From the NCBI GenBank assembly GCA_963721905.1, contig CAVRMF010000010.1:62001-126000 (forward strand): DNA of 64,000 nucleotides, in the 5' to 3' direction. The position numbers and the translations under genes were made by a program. Source of the DNA: Roseiarcus sp963721905. GTDB lineage: Bacteria; Pseudomonadota; Alphaproteobacteria; Rhizobiales; Beijerinckiaceae. Positions 52,962 to 61,656 of this stretch are shown here, piece after piece (positions within the stretch are counted from its first letter, which is position 1; the number at the start of each line of letters is the position of its first letter). Below the pieces are notes generated by a model. That model saw only the letters and a program-made list of their open reading frames with translations. It did no database searches and was not told the origin of the DNA.

Positions 52962-55020
52962 TTGACCGCAGCCAATCATGAGCACCGTATTCCCGGTCCG
53001 CGCCTCATCGCCGTTGTCGGGCCATTTCAAAGCGGAAAAACCAGCCTGGTCGAGGGGATACTGGCCCGTGGCGGCGGTCTGGCGCGGCAAGGCTCCGTGC
53101 GCGAAGGCACCAGCATAGGCGATTCCAGCCCCGAGGCGCGCGGTCACGCGATGAGCGTCGAGCCGAACGTCGCCAGCATTGACTACATGGGCGACCGGTT
53201 GACCTTCTTCGACTGCCCTGGCTCGATCGAATTCATCCACGACATGCGCTATGCGCTGCCGGTCTGCGATGCCGTCGTCGTCGTATGCGAAGCGGATCCG
53301 CGCAAGGTTCCCGCGCTGCAAGTCATTTTGCGCGAACTCGAGGAAATCGGGGCGCCGCGAATTCTCTTTCTCAACAAGATCGACCAGTCGAGCGGAGGCC
53401 TGCGCGAGACCCTCGAGATGCTCCAGCCCGCTTCTCGGACGCCCCTGCTCTTGCGTCAGATCCCGGTCTGGGAAAACGGCGTTGCGACGGGATTCGTCGA
53501 TCTCGCGCTTGAGCGCGCCTTCGTCTACCGCGAGTTCGGCGCCTTCGACCGTCATCGAAATGCCGGCCGGCGTCATCCCGGAGGAAAAGCAGGCGCGCTA
53601 TTCGATGCTCGAAAAGCTCGCCGACTACGACGACGCATTGATGGAGCAGCTCATCAGCGACATCGAGCCGCCGAGGGACCTCGTGTTCGACGACCTGGCG
53701 CGCGAGTTGCGCGAGGGGCATGTCGTGCCAGTGCTGATGGGTTCGGCGACCGAGGGCCATGGCGTGACGAGGCTCTTGAAAGCAGTGAGGCACGAGGCGC
53801 CCGCCATCGCCCACACACGCAAGCGCCTCAAGATCGAGGACAAGGGGCCGGCGCTCGCGCAAGTCATCCGCACCATCCACACCGCGCACGGCGGCAAATT
53901 GTCGCTCGCGCGCGTCCTTCGCGGCGCCTTCGCCGACGGAGCGACCGTCGTTAGCGCGCACGGGCTCGAGGAGCGCATTGGCGGCCTCGCCCGGCTCATT
54001 GGAGCGACGTCATCGAAAGTGTCGCGCGCCGATGAGGGCGACACCATCGCCTTCGCCCGCCTCGAAGGCCTCGCGACCGGCGACCGCTTCGGCGACGGGA
54101 AAGCCGCCCCCGCCGCTGCCGAAATTCCGGCCCCGCCCGCGCCCACGCAGGCATTCGCAATTCACGTCAAGGACCGCAAGGATGAAGTGCGGCTCGCCAG
54201 CGCTCTCGCCAAGCTCTGCGAGGAGGACCGCGCGCTGTCGTTCGTCCAGGACGCGGAAATGTCCGAGATGAAGCTCTCCGGCCAGGGCGAAATGCATTTG
54301 CGCGTCACGACCGAACGGCTTGCCGACCGCTTCGGCGTGACGATCCATACGCAGAAGCCGACCGTCGCCTATCGCGAGACGATCCGAGACGCGGTGACCG
54401 TCCGCGGCCGGCACAAAAAGCAGTCGGGGGGCCACGGCCAGTTCGGCGACGTTCTGGTTGAGGTCGCGCCGAGGGCTCGGGGCGAGGGCTTCGCATTCGC
54501 CGAGCGAGTGCATGGCGGATCGGTGCCCAGACAATATTTCTCCTCGGTCGAGGCAGGCTCAAAGGACGCGCTGACGCGGGGGCCGCTCGGTTTTCCCGTG
54601 GTGGACATTTCTGTGACACTGATCGACGGGTCCTATCACACGGTCGATTCCTCGGACATGGCGTTCCGCGCCGCCGCGAGGATCGCGGTCGACGAGGCGC
54701 TGGCGAAAGCACGACCCGTGCTGCTCGAGCCGATCCTTTCGGTGACGATCTACGTTCCGTCCGACGCATTGGCGCGGGCGAGCGCGCTGGTCAGCGCGCG
54801 CCGAGGGCAGATCCTCGGTTTCGAGGCCCGGCAGGGTTGGAATGGTTGGGAGGCGTTGCGGGCCCTCATTCCGGAAGCGGAGATCGGCGATCTGATCGTC
54901 GAACTGCGCTCGGCGACCTCTGGCGTCGGCGCCTTCGAGACCCAGTTCAACCATCTCGCCGAACTTTCCGGACGGACGGCCGAGCAGGTGATCGCCGCCC
55001 GGCAGCGCGCGATCGCCTGA
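52962..55020 (+). pseudogene. EF-G-like translational GTPase (paralogue), frameshifted
   Basis: An elongation factor G-like protein of about 685 residues after one repair. The GTPase region has VVGPFQSGKTSLVEG (G1), DCPGSIEF (G3) and LNKID (G4); Ser88 replaces the catalytic His of canonical EF-G (DTPGHVDF). The frame slips after VYRE; removing one T of GAGTTCGG (53535-53536) gives APSTVIEMPAGVIPEEKQARYS. The later domains are intact, e.g. SGQGEMHLRVTTERLADRFGV and HKKQSGGHGQFGDV. The start is TTG with GAGGGA upstream. This divergent form is unlikely to be the housekeeping EF-G. Confidence 0.85.
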
Positions 55021-55122
55021 GCCCGCGACCGCCCTCGCGAATCGGGGCTTTTTGACGGCTGTACAGTGGGGCGGCCATCGCATAAAGGGTGGGGTCAATC
55101 CGCCCTTCTGGAGACGACCACG

Positions 55123-56130
55123 ATGGCCGACGCCACTTTCGAACGAAGCCGTCTGGCGACGGTTTTCGGCGGCTCCGGCTTCGTCGGGCGCCATATCGTG
55201 CGGGCTTTGGCGCGAAGAGGCTGGCGGGTGCGGGTGGCGGTGCGACGACCCGATCTCGCGGCCTTTTTGCAGACCGCCGGCGTCGTCGGGCAGATCCTGC
55301 CCGTCCAGGCCAATCTGCGCTATCCGGCCTCGATCGCAGCAGCGCTCGAGGGGGCGGAAATGGTCGTCAACGCCGCCGGCCTGCGCGCGGAGAGCGGGGC
55401 CCAGACCTATCGGGCCGTGCATGTCGACGGGGCGGCGGCGCTGGCGCGCGCCGCCAGAGCGGCGGGCGTCGAATCTTATGTCCACGTCTCGGGGATCGGG
55501 GCCGACGCCCGCTCCGCGTCTCCCTACATCGCCAGCAAGGGGCGCGGCGAGGCCGTGACGCTCGAGGCCTATCCCGACGCGACGATTCTTCGTCCGTCGG
55601 TGGTCTTCGGACCGGAGGACGACTTCTTCAACCGGTTCGGCGCACTCTCTCGGTTTTTGCCGGTCATTCCCGTGTTTGGCGGCGGCGCGACGCGTCTGCA
55701 GCCCGTCTACGCGGGCGATGTCGCGAGAGCGGCCGCGACGGCGCTCGCCGGATCTGCGAAGCCCGGCGCAATCTACGAACTGGGCGGTCCGCTCGTCATG
55801 ACGCTGCGCGAAGCAGCCGAACTCGTCCTGCGTACGGTCGATCGGCGCCGTCTGCTCGTCGGGCTCCCCCTCGGCCTTTCGCGCCTGGTCGCATCAACGA
55901 GCACGATTGCGAGCAGGGCGACGCTCGGCCTTTATCCCAGGCTCCTCACGACCAGCCGCGACCAGGTCGACCTCCTTGGTGCCGACAATGTCGTGTCGGC
56001 AGAAGCGGAGGCGGAGGGCCGTACCCTTCGCGGGCTTGGAATCGAGCCGCAGGCGGCCGATGCGATCGTTCCGAGCTACCTTGTGCGTTTCCGGAAGACA
56101 GGCCAGTATGAAGCTCAGCGTTCGGCCTGA
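55123..56130 (+). CDS. NAD(P)-binding protein related to complex I NDUFA9 (39-kDa) subunit
   Basis: A complete 335-residue atypical SDR: RLATVFGGSGFVGRHIVRALARRGWRVRVAVRRPDLAAFL (Rossmann, GGxGFVGxH), YVHVSGIGADARSASPYIASKGRGEAV and ATILRPSVVFGPEDDFFNRFGALSRFLPVIPVFGGGATRLQPVYAGDVARA. This matches the alphaproteobacterial relatives of the mitochondrial complex I 39-kDa subunit. Either complex I assembly or a quinone-related redox role is possible. It lies between the EF-G-like gene and ihfB. Confidence 0.88.
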   Translation: MADATFERSRLATVFGGSGFVGRHIVRALARRGWRVRVAVRRPDLAAFLQTAGVVGQILPVQANLRYPASIAAALEGAEMVVNAAGLRAESGAQTYRAVHVDGAAALARAARAAGVESYVHVSGIGADARSASPYIASKGRGEAVTLEAYPDATILRPSVVFGPEDDFFNRFGALSRFLPVIPVFGGGATRLQPVYAGDVARAAATALAGSAKPGAIYELGGPLVMTLREAAELVLRTVDRRRLLVGLPLGLSRLVASTSTIASRATLGLYPRLLTTSRDQVDLLGADNVVSAEAEAEGRTLRGLGIEPQAADAIVPSYLVRFRKTGQYEAQRSA

Positions 56131-56256
56131 AGGCGGCGCGCTTCGGGAAGCCGTCGCAATTCTCGTAATGCTGGTTTCGTATTGATCGGGCAAGTCAATT
56201 CAGGGCATGAAGGCCGGGAGTGAGACTCCTGGGCCGTTTCGAGTCGGGGATGTTCA

Positions 56257-56553
56257 GTGATTAAGTCGGAACTTGTGCAGCGCATGGCCGCCCGCAATCC
56301 GCACCTCTACCAGCGCGACATCGAAAACATCATCGACGCCATTCTCGGCGAGATCGCGGACGCCTTGGCGCGCGGCGAGCGGGTGGAACTGCGCGGCTTC
56401 GGGGCCTTCTCGACCAAGCAGCGTCAGGCGCGCACGGGGCGCAATCCGCGCACCGGCGACAAGGTGCCGGTGACGGAGAAGCTCGCGCCGTTCTTCAAGA
56501 CCGGCAAGGAGCTGCGCGAGCGTCTCAACCGAACGTCGGTCGAGCACGTCTAG
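56257..56553 (+). CDS. ihfB: Integration host factor beta subunit
   Basis: A complete 98-residue HU/IHF protein with GTG start: KSELVQRMAARNPHLYQRDIENIIDAILGEIADALARGERVELRGFGAFSTKQRQARTGRNPRTGDKV, including the intercalating Pro in GRNPRTG. The beta-type sequence and length distinguish it from HU. It forms a heterodimer with IhfA to bend DNA. It is followed by lapA after 35 bases. Confidence 0.93.
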   Translation: MIKSELVQRMAARNPHLYQRDIENIIDAILGEIADALARGERVELRGFGAFSTKQRQARTGRNPRTGDKVPVTEKLAPFFKTGKELRERLNRTSVEHV

Positions 56554-56588
56554 AATGGCGCACGGTCCGACGGGCGCTTGAGGCTGGC

Positions 56589-56918
56589 ATGATCCGCATG
56601 GTGAAATATGCTGTCCTCGCCGTCATTGCGCTCATCCTGCTTCTCTTCGCATTCGCCAACCGCGAGACGGTGACGGTTTCGTTCGACCCGTTCGGCGGGA
56701 GCGACAATGCGGCGCTGGCGATCGCCGCGCCCTTGTTCGCCGTCGTCATCCTCTTCGCCGCGCTCGGCGTGGTGGCGGGCGCTTTTGCGACCTGGCTGTC
56801 GCAGGGCCGGCACCGGCGCGCTTCGCGCCAGAACCAGGCCGAGGCCGACAAATGGCGCGCGCAAGCGGAGGCTTTGAAGGCGGCGCAATCCTCGCCCCCC
56901 GCCCTGCCCCGCCATTAG
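56589..56918 (+). CDS. LapA-domain (DUF1049) membrane protein
   Basis: A 109-residue protein with two membrane helices (VKYAVLAVIALILLLFAFANRETVTVSFDPF and LAIAAPLFAVVILFAALGVVAGAFATWL) and a charged cytoplasmic tail (RRASRQNQAEADKWRAQAEAL). The ANRxxVTVSFDPF motif is typical of the LapA family, linked to lipopolysaccharide assembly in E. coli. It is next to ihfB, as in many proteobacteria. Confidence 0.85.
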   Translation: MIRMVKYAVLAVIALILLLFAFANRETVTVSFDPFGGSDNAALAIAAPLFAVVILFAALGVVAGAFATWLSQGRHRRASRQNQAEADKWRAQAEALKAAQSSPPALPRH

Positions 56919-56920
56919 CC

Positions 56921-57880
56921 ATGCGGGTCTTTTCGGCCGAGGACATCGACCGCGCGCTCGACTTTCCCTCGCTGGTCGAGGCGCTGAGCGTGGCGATGCG
57001 CGGCGGCTTCATCGCGCCAGCGCGCCATCATCACGAGATCGAGCGCGCGGGCGAGAAGCCTGCGGTCCAGCTCCTGATGCCAGCCTGGACGGAGAGCGCA
57101 TCCAAGGCCGGCCTCTATCTCGGGGCGAAGATCGTCAATGTCTTTCCCGGCAATGCCGCGCGCGGCGTGCCCACGGTCATGGGAACTTACGTGCTGCAGT
57201 CGGGACGGACCGGCGCGACGCTAGCCGCGCTCGACGGAACGCGGCTGACCCACTGGCGCACCGCCGCCGCTTCGGCGCTGGCGGCGCAGCACCTCGCGCG
57301 CCAGGACGCCGAGCGCCTGCTCGTCGTCGGCGCCGGAGCGCTTGCGCCCTATCTCGCGCGCGCCCATGCGAGCCAGCGATCGTATCAGGCGATCACGGTC
57401 TGGAACCGAAGCCCCGAGGGCGCGCGTCGCGTCGCCGAGGCGCTTCAAGCGCAGGGCCTGCCCGCCCGCGCGAGCGACGACCTCGAGCGCGCGGTCGCGG
57501 AGGCCGAGGTGATCAGCTGCGCGACGCTCACGACCGCGCCGCTGATCGAAGGTCGATGGCTGAAGCCCGGGCAGCATCTCGATCTTGTCGGCGCGTTCAC
57601 GTTGGGCATGCGCGAGGCCGACGACGAGGCGCTGACGCGCTCGCGGATCTTCATCGACACAGAGGCCGCCTGCACGGAGGGCGGCGACGTCGCGATCGGC
57701 CTCGCCTCCGGCGTGATTGCGCGGGCCGACGTCGCCGCTGACCTGCCGGCGCTCTGCCGCGGGGCGAAGGGCCGGCGGAGCGGCGAGGAGATCACCCTCT
57801 TCAAGTCGATCGGCGCGGCGATCGAGGACCTGGCCGCGGCGATGCTGGTCTGGCGCAACGCCGGCGGCGCGGAGCCTTGA
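56921..57880 (+). CDS. Ornithine cyclodeaminase / mu-crystallin family protein
   Basis: A complete 319-residue member of the family: FPSLVEALSVAMRGGFIAPARHHHEI, GLYLGAKIVNVFPGNAARGVPTVMGTYVLQSGRTGATLAALDGTRLTHWRTAAASALAAQHLAR (substrate-binding) and a Rossmann domain with LLVVGAGALAPYLARAH, DLVGAFTLGMREADDE. Relatives include ornithine cyclodeaminase, alanine dehydrogenase and ketimine reductase, and the sequence does not decide between them. It starts two bases after the LapA stop, so it is coupled. Confidence 0.87.
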   Translation: MRVFSAEDIDRALDFPSLVEALSVAMRGGFIAPARHHHEIERAGEKPAVQLLMPAWTESASKAGLYLGAKIVNVFPGNAARGVPTVMGTYVLQSGRTGATLAALDGTRLTHWRTAAASALAAQHLARQDAERLLVVGAGALAPYLARAHASQRSYQAITVWNRSPEGARRVAEALQAQGLPARASDDLERAVAEAEVISCATLTTAPLIEGRWLKPGQHLDLVGAFTLGMREADDEALTRSRIFIDTEAACTEGGDVAIGLASGVIARADVAADLPALCRGAKGRRSGEEITLFKSIGAAIEDLAAAMLVWRNAGGAEP

Positions 57881-58336
57881 CGGCGTCCGACAGCAGGAGG
57901 CGGCGGCTTACTGGCATAAACCCTCCCAACAGGTGCGAATCTCCATCGCCGTTTTGAGCGATTTCAAAGGCTTGTGACGACTTTTCCATCGCACCATCGC
58001 AACCGATTTGGCGAGCTTGGCAATTACCGCGCCGCAGCCGTTGCTATTGAAGGCCGTGGCTCACGTCCCGTTTTACAGATCCTTGTCGGCACCGTTTGCG
58101 TGATCGCGCGCCTCAATCGGACGACCAAGTGACCGTAGCACGGATTTCGATTTTCTGGAAGAACTTATCTGAAAAATCCCGCCAAGGACGGATTTGTTTC
58201 AAAAACCTGGAAGCAACCGTGCTCTCAGGCTTGCAGTTGCCGCGTGATCGCCGCCGTGTCGAGGATCGCCCAGCGCTCGGCGAGTTCCCCTCCTGTGCGC
58301 CGCATCGAGAGCCGTCTGGCTTGCGCCGCCCCGTCC
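57881..58336. other. Intergenic region between convergent genes
   Basis: A 456-base gap between the convergent ornithine cyclodeaminase-like and P1 peptidase genes. It is less GC-rich than coding DNA. No convincing protein-coding, tRNA or repeat feature was seen; short open frames lack recognisable similarity. Confidence 0.4.
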
Positions 58337-59329
58337 TCACCCTCCGAACCGCTGCCGCCAGGTCGGCAGTGCGCTGGGGACATTTAGCGGCGTCGCTTCA
58401 TAGACGCCTCGGGCGATCGAGCGGGCAACGCATTCGGCGGCAAGCATGCCGATCTCGGCGAGGTCGCGGACCTCGGGCGCCCCAGTCGCGCGCCCGGTCG
58501 CGGCGGCGAAGACGACGTCGCCGTCGACCGGAGAGAGCGCCGGGCGGCAGGCGAGCGCAAAGCCGCTCTGAGCCATGATCGCGAGGCGCTTGACCTGGGC
58601 CTTGGCGAGCGGGGCGTCGGTAGCGACGACAACGAGGATGGTGTTGGCCGTTCCGTCGCTCCGGAGGCGCAAGGTCAGATGATCTTCCGGGTGCTCAGGG
58701 CCATGGCCGCGGCCGCCGAATTCGCCGTCGCGCTCGTATGGCGCGGCCCAGAAATGCGGGCTTTCGCCCCGGGTCACCCGCCCGCCTGGATTGGCCGCGG
58801 CGAGCGCCCCGACGCGAAACCCTCGCGACGAGAGCGCGCTCGCCGAGCCAAGGCCGCCCTTGAGGCCGAAGCTGTTCGCTCCGTATCCTGCCCCTTGCGT
58901 GCCCAGCGCAAAGACGGGACCGGCCGCCGCGGCGGCGCGATAGCCGAGCTCCCAATAGGGCGGCGGGCGGCCCCAGGCCTTGTCGCCGCCGTTGGCGAGA
59001 TCGAAGAGGCTCGCCCCGGGCACGATCGGCACCCGCAACCCGTGCGCCAGAAACCCGCGCCCTTTTTTGGCGAGCCAGGCCATCGTGCCGCCCGCGGCGT
59101 CGAGGCCGAAGGCGGAGCCGCCGGAGAGGACGAAGCCGTCGACGCGCTCGACCGTCATCTCCGGCTCGAGCAGCGCCGTGTCGCGGACCGCCGGCGCGCC
59201 CCCGTGGATCGCGATCGAGGCGACCGCCGGTTCGTCGAAGATCACCGCGGTCACGCCCGAGGCGAGCTTTGGGTCGTCCGCCGATCCGACGCGGACGCCC
59301 GCCACGTCGGTGATGAGATTGGCCGTCAT
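58337..59329 (-). CDS. P1 family peptidase (DmpA/S58-type)
   Basis: A complete 330-residue member of the P1/DmpA aminopeptidase-like family (Ntn-hydrolase-like, self-processing): NLITDVAGVRVGSADDPKLASGVTAVI, GFVLSGGSAFGLDAAGGTMAWL, GANSFGLKGGLGSASALSSRGF and a C-terminal GDVVFAAATGRA. The start at 59329 (MTANLITDVAGVRVG) gives the family N-terminus; a longer upstream frame looks non-coding. It is divergent from rppH. Confidence 0.86.
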   Translation of the reverse strand: MTANLITDVAGVRVGSADDPKLASGVTAVIFDEPAVASIAIHGGAPAVRDTALLEPEMTVERVDGFVLSGGSAFGLDAAGGTMAWLAKKGRGFLAHGLRVPIVPGASLFDLANGGDKAWGRPPPYWELGYRAAAAAGPVFALGTQGAGYGANSFGLKGGLGSASALSSRGFRVGALAAANPGGRVTRGESPHFWAAPYERDGEFGGRGHGPEHPEDHLTLRLRSDGTANTILVVVATDAPLAKAQVKRLAIMAQSGFALACRPALSPVDGDVVFAAATGRATGAPEVRDLAEIGMLAAECVARSIARGVYEATPLNVPSALPTWRQRFGG

Positions 59330-59498
59330 CGCATGTCCTTCGCGATCCGCATCCACGACGCGATAGGCCGGGCCGGGCGCGTTGACAACCGCGCCCTCAC
59401 CCCGGCCCTCATGAGGGCCTTTGGTCGGATTTGCCGAACGGCCGTCACGCTCTATTGTTCCGTCGCCGGGCGCCCGGCGCAAACCCCAAACGAGACCC

Positions 59499-60005
59499 AT
59501 GAGTCACGAGCTCCTCTATCGGCCCTGCGTCGGGGTCGCCTTGGTCAACCGCGACGGCCTTGCTTTTATCGGCCATCGCAAGCGCAAGCGGGGCAACGAG
59601 GTGCTCGACGCCCGCGCCTGGCAGATGCCGCAGGGCGGAATCGACGATGGCGAAGAGCCGCTCAAGGCGGCGCGGCGCGAATTGTGGGAGGAGACCAATG
59701 TCCGGTCGAGCGAGCTCATCGCCGAAATGCCCGAGTGGCTCCGCTACGATCTCCCCCTCGAAGCTCGGAGCCGCTGGAGCGGGCGCTATCGCGGCCAGAC
59801 GCAAAAATGGTTCCTATTCCGCTTTACCGGCGACGAGAGCGAGATCGACGTCCACCGGCCCGCCGGCGGCGCGCACGAGGCTGAATTCGACGAGTGGCGG
59901 TGGGAGCCTTTCGAGCGGCTGCCCGAGGTGGTCGTGCCGTTCAAGCGCGAGGTCTACGAGGCGGTCGCGACGGCGTTCGCGCCGCTGTCGCGACCCGCTC
60001 GTTAG
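59499..60005 (+). CDS. rppH: RNA pyrophosphohydrolase (Nudix)
   Basis: A complete 168-residue Nudix hydrolase that converts 5'-triphosphate RNA to monophosphate, starting RNA decay. The Nudix box GGIDDGEEPLKAARRELWEE(T) is complete, and YRPCVGVALVNRDG, AWQMPQGGIDDGEEP and RYRGQTQKWFLFRF are RppH-typical. A run into the palindromic repeat R4 follows its stop. Confidence 0.9.
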   Translation: MSHELLYRPCVGVALVNRDGLAFIGHRKRKRGNEVLDARAWQMPQGGIDDGEEPLKAARRELWEETNVRSSELIAEMPEWLRYDLPLEARSRWSGRYRGQTQKWFLFRFTGDESEIDVHRPAGGAHEAEFDEWRWEPFERLPEVVVPFKREVYEAVATAFAPLSRPAR

Positions 60006-60019
60006 GCAGCGCGGCCCGC

Positions 60020-60150
60020 GCCCCCTCCACCACGCTGCGCGTGGTCCCCCTCCCCCACTTCGTGGGGGAGGGAATGCGCCGCCGGCTTATCCTCTCCTGC
60101 GCTTACAAAGCGCGGGCGAGGGGGACCGGGCGAAGCCCGGTGGAGAGGGC
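60020..60150. repeat. Palindromic repeat, copy R4
   Basis: CACGCTGCGCGTG, CCCTCCCCCACTTCGTGGGGGAGGG and CCGGGCGAAGCCCGG hairpins, ending GGAGAGGG. Same overall architecture as R1 and R3 but with different sequence in the middle; relationship to that family is looser. It lies between rppH and the convergent DUF1476 gene and may terminate both. Confidence 0.65.
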
Positions 60151-60165
60151 GCTCGAAGCGGGGGG

Positions 60166-60489
60166 CTACTTTCCGCTTTTGACCGAGGCGAGCGCTTCGG
60201 CCATTTCCTCGTCCATCTTCTTGCGCAGGCGATGGTCGGAGAGGTCGACGTCGGCGCGCTCGAGGTCGGCTTTCAGCGCCGCGACGACGTCGTCGTCATT
60301 GTGACCGACCTGCGCGGCGACGAAGTCGTCGGCGTATTTTTCGGCGTCCGCCGCAGAGAGCCCCTTCATCTCGGCGGCCCAGAGCGCGACCGCCTTGTTG
60401 CGGCGCGCGACCGCGCGGAAGCGGATGGCCTCGTCGTTGGCGAACTGCTTTTCGAAGGTGTTTTCCCGATCCTGGAATGCGTCGGACAT
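60166..60489 (-). CDS. DUF1476 protein, F1-ATPase inhibitor subunit zeta
   Basis: A complete 107-residue all-helical protein: AFQDRENTFEKQFANDEAIRFRAVARRNKAVALWAAEMKGLSAADAEKYADDFVAA. This is the alphaproteobacterial zeta subunit that, as known from Paracoccus, blocks ATP hydrolysis by F1F0-ATP synthase through its N-terminal segment. It is the clearest taxonomic marker in the window. Confidence 0.93.
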   Translation of the reverse strand: MSDAFQDRENTFEKQFANDEAIRFRAVARRNKAVALWAAEMKGLSAADAEKYADDFVAAQVGHNDDDVVAALKADLERADVDLSDHRLRKKMDEEMAEALASVKSGK

Positions 60490-60671
60490 GCCGGCCTCTT
60501 ATCACTCATGCGAAGTCGAACCCGCGCGAACCGATCGCCAGCGACAACGCGCTCTTCGGGCCAGATTTTGGCCGTTGACTTTAGCGACCTTATCACGGTT
60601 TCGGCGGCGGCGCGCAATGCGACGCCGCGACGCCCTCCGGCACAACGCGAGCCAGTCGGCTTGCCGCGGCT

Positions 60672-61190
60672 CTAGACGGGGTTAGCGGCGAACGCAGCAA
60701 GCTGCCTCGGCGATCGAATATGAATGATTCGCGCCTTTCCCCGTCGAGCTTCGATCGCCGCAACCAGCTTTGGCCTATTCTCCCGGTGCAGCCCCCACAT
60801 CATCTTGAAAAGTCGGATCGTGACTGGGAACATGGGGCATCCCGCCGGCCCATCTGGCCGCCCATAGAAGAGCGATTTGATTTGCCGCTTGGTCGCCCAC
60901 CAGTAGTGCACCCGGATCGGGTGATCGACGAAAACGATTGTGTCCGCCATACTGATCCGGCGCTCAACCGATGACCACGAGCCATAGCCGTCAATAAGCC
61001 ACCGCTCTTTGGAAAGCAGCGCCTCGTGCGCTTGGGTGAATTCCGGTTCGGGTGTGAGAACCCAATTCGGCCTCCACTGGATCTTGTCGATTGCGTAATA
61101 CGGCAAGGAATGCGCGGAGCTTAGCGCTCTGCACATTGTCGACTTTCCACCGCCGGCATTGCCTATGACCATCACGCGCGTCATTAGCAA
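60672..61190 (-). CDS. P-loop kinase-like protein (FlaR/adenylate-kinase-like)
   Basis: A 172-residue P-loop protein: RVMVIGNAGGGKSTMCRALSS (Walker A), PYYAIDKIQWRPNW, LIDGYGSWSSVERRISMADTIVFVDHPIRVHYWW and IRSPRQLAAF. This is the DNA topology modulation protein FlaR/adenylate-kinase-like group, usually of unknown substrate. Its composition is less GC-rich than the neighbours, suggesting later arrival. The start could be 61190 or 61184. Confidence 0.82.
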   Translation of the reverse strand: MLMTRVMVIGNAGGGKSTMCRALSSAHSLPYYAIDKIQWRPNWVLTPEPEFTQAHEALLSKERWLIDGYGSWSSVERRISMADTIVFVDHPIRVHYWWATKRQIKSLFYGRPDGPAGCPMFPVTIRLFKMMWGLHRENRPKLVAAIEARRGKARIIHIRSPRQLAAFAANPV

Positions 61191-61248
61191 AAGATATCCC
61201 GTGACCGCGCCAATCGGAAGCCGCGCCTAACCCGACAGCACATTCCGC

Positions 61249-61656
61249 CTAAATCCCGAACCGCCTCCGCGCCGCCGCGATCAGCGCCTGCGCCTCTGCC
61301 TCGCGGTAGAGCGTCGCGGCGCCATGCCCCCAGACCGGGCCGGGCCAAGCGGGGTCGCCGACGTTGCGCGCGACGACATGGAGATGGAGCTGGCGCACGA
61401 CATTGCCGAGGGCGCCGAGGTTGATCTTGAGCGCGCCCGTATGGGCTTTGAGAAAGCGAGCCGCGCACGCCGCCTCTTCGATGAGAAGCGCGCAGTCTGC
61501 CGCATCGAGATCAGTCAATTCGACGGCGCCCTCGCGCCTAGGGACCAGAATGAGCCAGGGCCAGCGCGCGTCGTTCATCAGCAACACACGCGAGAGCCGC
61601 ATATCGCCGACGAAGAGCGCATCCTTCGCGAGCCGCTCGTCGAGCGCAAAGCTCAT
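61249..61656 (-). CDS. HIT domain protein
   Basis: A complete 135-residue histidine-triad protein: LSRVLLMNDARWPWLILVPRREGAVELTDLDAADCALLIEE and LGALGNVVRQLHLHVVARNVGDPAWPG, with the HxHxV histidine triad. Probable nucleotide hydrolase. Its ATG overlaps the deoB stop by four bases. Confidence 0.9.
   Translation of the reverse strand: MSFALDERLAKDALFVGDMRLSRVLLMNDARWPWLILVPRREGAVELTDLDAADCALLIEEAACAARFLKAHTGALKINLGALGNVVRQLHLHVVARNVGDPAWPGPVWGHGAATLYREAEAQALIAAARRRFGI

Noticed and set aside
52719..53576. A longer N-terminal extension of the aroKB frame
   Set aside because: The extension runs antisense into the EF-G-like gene and lacks similarity to shikimate kinase; ATG 52718 gives the usual start.
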